DNA from: Oxyruncus cristatus
Taxonomy: Eukaryota > Chordata > Aves > Passeriformes > Cotingidae
Assembly (NCBI GenBank): GCA_013399855.1
Contig: VXAY01002462.1
Span: forward strand, 1,047,259 to 1,111,258
Length of the DNA: 64,000 nt
Direction: 5' to 3'
Each line of letters opens with the position of its first letter. Position 1 is the first letter of the stretch. Of this stretch, positions 62,001 through 64,000 are shown piece by piece. The notes under the pieces are model-generated. The model worked only from the letters and a program-made list of their open reading frames with translations. It was not told the DNA's origin and searched no databases. The position numbers and the translations under genes were made by a program.

Positions 62001-64000
62001 AAATTTGAATATGATACTCAGTATAGAAGTGGTAAATTAGCAATGGCAGAGCACTTGAAATTATGTTTCTCAAAATATAGAACATTTTATAATCCACACC
62101 AACTTTCTCAGCTAAAAATAAAACTGTAATGAATTCTGCATTCATCTAAGATTTCCACCAATTTCAGTGAAATTCCATAGTGTGTAAACAGGTGGAGAAT
62201 TTGGTCCAAAATACTTCCTCCTACTGACAGACTATCTTGACTGCTCTTTTCAGGGCTCTTTGCTTCTTTTGCAAGACAGGGAACGAAACAATACAAGGTC
62301 AAGACCCACAATTTCTTTTGGACGACTTAATGGACCCAAGCTACAAAGTTACTGAATTTGTATCACACTAACAAAAAGATCTTTTCTTGAAGCCACTGGG
62401 AAAGTATTTCAAATAATCCATAGACACCCTACTCCACCCACTATTAGCAGTCTCTATGATTTCAAAACTGGGGACAAAACCTGTTTGTAAAACTTAGAAT
62501 ACCCATTTCAATTCACATATTTTCCTCTGTCAGTGGAAAAAGAGAAAAAAATATATAATCCAATTTCTTTGAATAATGAAACAGTGTTTCATTTAATGTT
62601 CCATTTGTTTCAATTTTGGTTTTGACTTAGCCTTGAGACATGAATCATATTAAAACATTAATTTAAATATATTTACTCATTATGGCAACAACATACTATA
62701 TGACTTACTGTATTATATTTGTTTGACATTTTAAAGAACTACATCTAAATGATCTCAAACTGAATTTTTTTTTAATGCCTATGAAAATATGGTCTTTTCA
62801 TCTCAGGAACAGAAATAAATTTTGAAATACTGTATCTGTGGCAGAGATAATTTTTTCTGACCTTCAAATTAATACGCTGCTTTAAAGAACAGTTTTAAAA
62901 ATTGCACTACATGTAGAGTGTCAAATAATGTAATATGAAATCTGAATTACCAAGCAAATGAGCACTTTCAGTATATTCAGAAGTCTTAGGGAATTTCAAC
63001 TAAGAGGTTTAAATTTTTGTTGCTTACATTCATTTGAAGCACGGTTCTGCTTACCAAGTTTTCAAGCTAGAAAATATTTACTAATTTTTCCACAAATCCT
63101 AAAAATGAATTTTTGATCCTTTTTCAAAATATCAATTGAAAAAATGTGTTTAAAAAGTCCGAAGAGCAACTAGAAAGGAACATGAGAAACTTTATATTGC
63201 TTTTAAATAAAAACATTACTGAAATGTGTTCCTTTCAAGAGCGTGCTACTACCATATGTACTTGAAAACAAGTACTAATATTTGTCTCATGCAAGTAACA
63301 TCCAAACTGCTCTAACTAAATAAAAATAACTCATAAGTTGCCATGACTTTTAAATCTGAGGTTTAGAGAAAACAGGTATCTACTGGACAGCTAATTTTTG
63401 CTGCTGGCCAACAAGATTAAACAAGATTAAATGAGTCTCATTTTGCAGCTAAGCAAGACCTCTAATATTTTGTTAATCCCAGAACTATTATGTACTCCTT
63501 GTACCTGGAAAACAAGTAAAGGTGAATAGCCTCAGAATGGGATTTGCTAAATTCACAGAAGAACCCTTCTCATTCATCACCTGCTGACAGCAGGGAAGAA
63601 AACGAAGGCTTTGGGTAAATAAAGAAGCATGTACTCGTATTACTAAGGACTGTATCAAAATAAAAAGTTGTTACTTACTGAAAGTTATGCTTCATCCTGC
63701 CCTCATTTTTAGTCCTCTCTCCTTTGAAATTCACTCCAGAAATGGTAATTCATGATGTTTATGCATTATCATTATTCATGAAAAAGTAGTAATATGTACA
63801 CAGCAACAAATGGAAATGCTTGTACATGTCTAACCAATGCTATAATTGCAACAGAACAAATGAGAAAGAAACTACTAAATAAATTCTGAAAATAGTTATT
63901 TAGGCATGAAAATTTCTCACTGACATGGCAGTGGTATTTATACCTACTATTTCTCAATTAAGAAAATTCGTTACATAATAATATTCAAAGGACTCTAATG
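59065..64000. other. Intronic stretch to the window end, no recognised gene
   Basis: AT-rich DNA with one short AC microsatellite (61286-61302) and a direct repeat of caagattaaa near 63413-63432. No exon was seen. In particular, the transmembrane exon of PTPRM, expected upstream on the minus strand, was not identified. Confidence 0.6.
61286..61302. repeat. (AC)8 microsatellite
   Basis: Eight and a half uninterrupted AC units are present. Confidence 0.95.

Noticed and set aside
1..64000. CRISPR arrays, tRNA or rRNA genes, bacterial operons or a new multi-gene system
   Set aside because: None was seen; the window reads as vertebrate intron with three exons and dispersed repeats.

Overview
The window looks like avian, probably passerine-type, nuclear DNA. 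The evidence is an AT-rich intronic background, many truncated CR1 LINE 3' ends with the bird-typical terminal (ATTCTATG)-like tail, and endogenous-retrovirus LTRs of kinds I know from songbird genomes. There are no bacterial genes, operons or CRISPR arrays.

The only protein-coding gene I can support is on the minus strand. Three consecutive exons (9387-9538, 6790-6864, 1511-1698, in transcription order) join in frame with consensus splice sites. They encode about 138 residues of the cytoplasmic juxtamembrane region, running into the wedge helix at the start of the first phosphatase domain, of a type IIB receptor protein tyrosine phosphatase. The sequence fits PTPRM (RPTP-mu), not its paralogue PTPRK. 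The transmembrane exon should lie upstream, beyond 64000 or unseen in the long intron. The next phosphatase exon should lie beyond base 1. The rest of the window, about 9.5-64 kb, is therefore most simply read as one very large PTPRM intron.

The intron holds the following: a GC-rich 1.3-kb LTR-like block at 12.3-13.6 kb; CR1 remnants at 16.2, 20.9, 22.0, 23.6, 35.7, 45.0, 50.5 and 55.3 kb; a probable ancient L3/CR1-type element at 31.9-32.5 kb; a solo LTR with a perfect 5-bp target-site duplication at 38.3-38.8 kb; a second LTR at 58.7-59.1 kb; a near-identical 262-bp tandem duplication at 53.7-54.3 kb; and a 125-bp exact repeat on either side of a single N at 39.36 kb, which looks like an assembly join. 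Smaller structures include a striking two-stage palindrome at 27.19-27.27 kb, several perfect hairpins, short microsatellites and a polypurine tract that starts with a G-quadruplex motif.

I found no new protein-coding system. The most interesting items are the 27.2-kb palindrome, the 12.3-kb LTR-like block, the recent 262-bp duplication and the frame-neutral 75-nt PTPRM exon.
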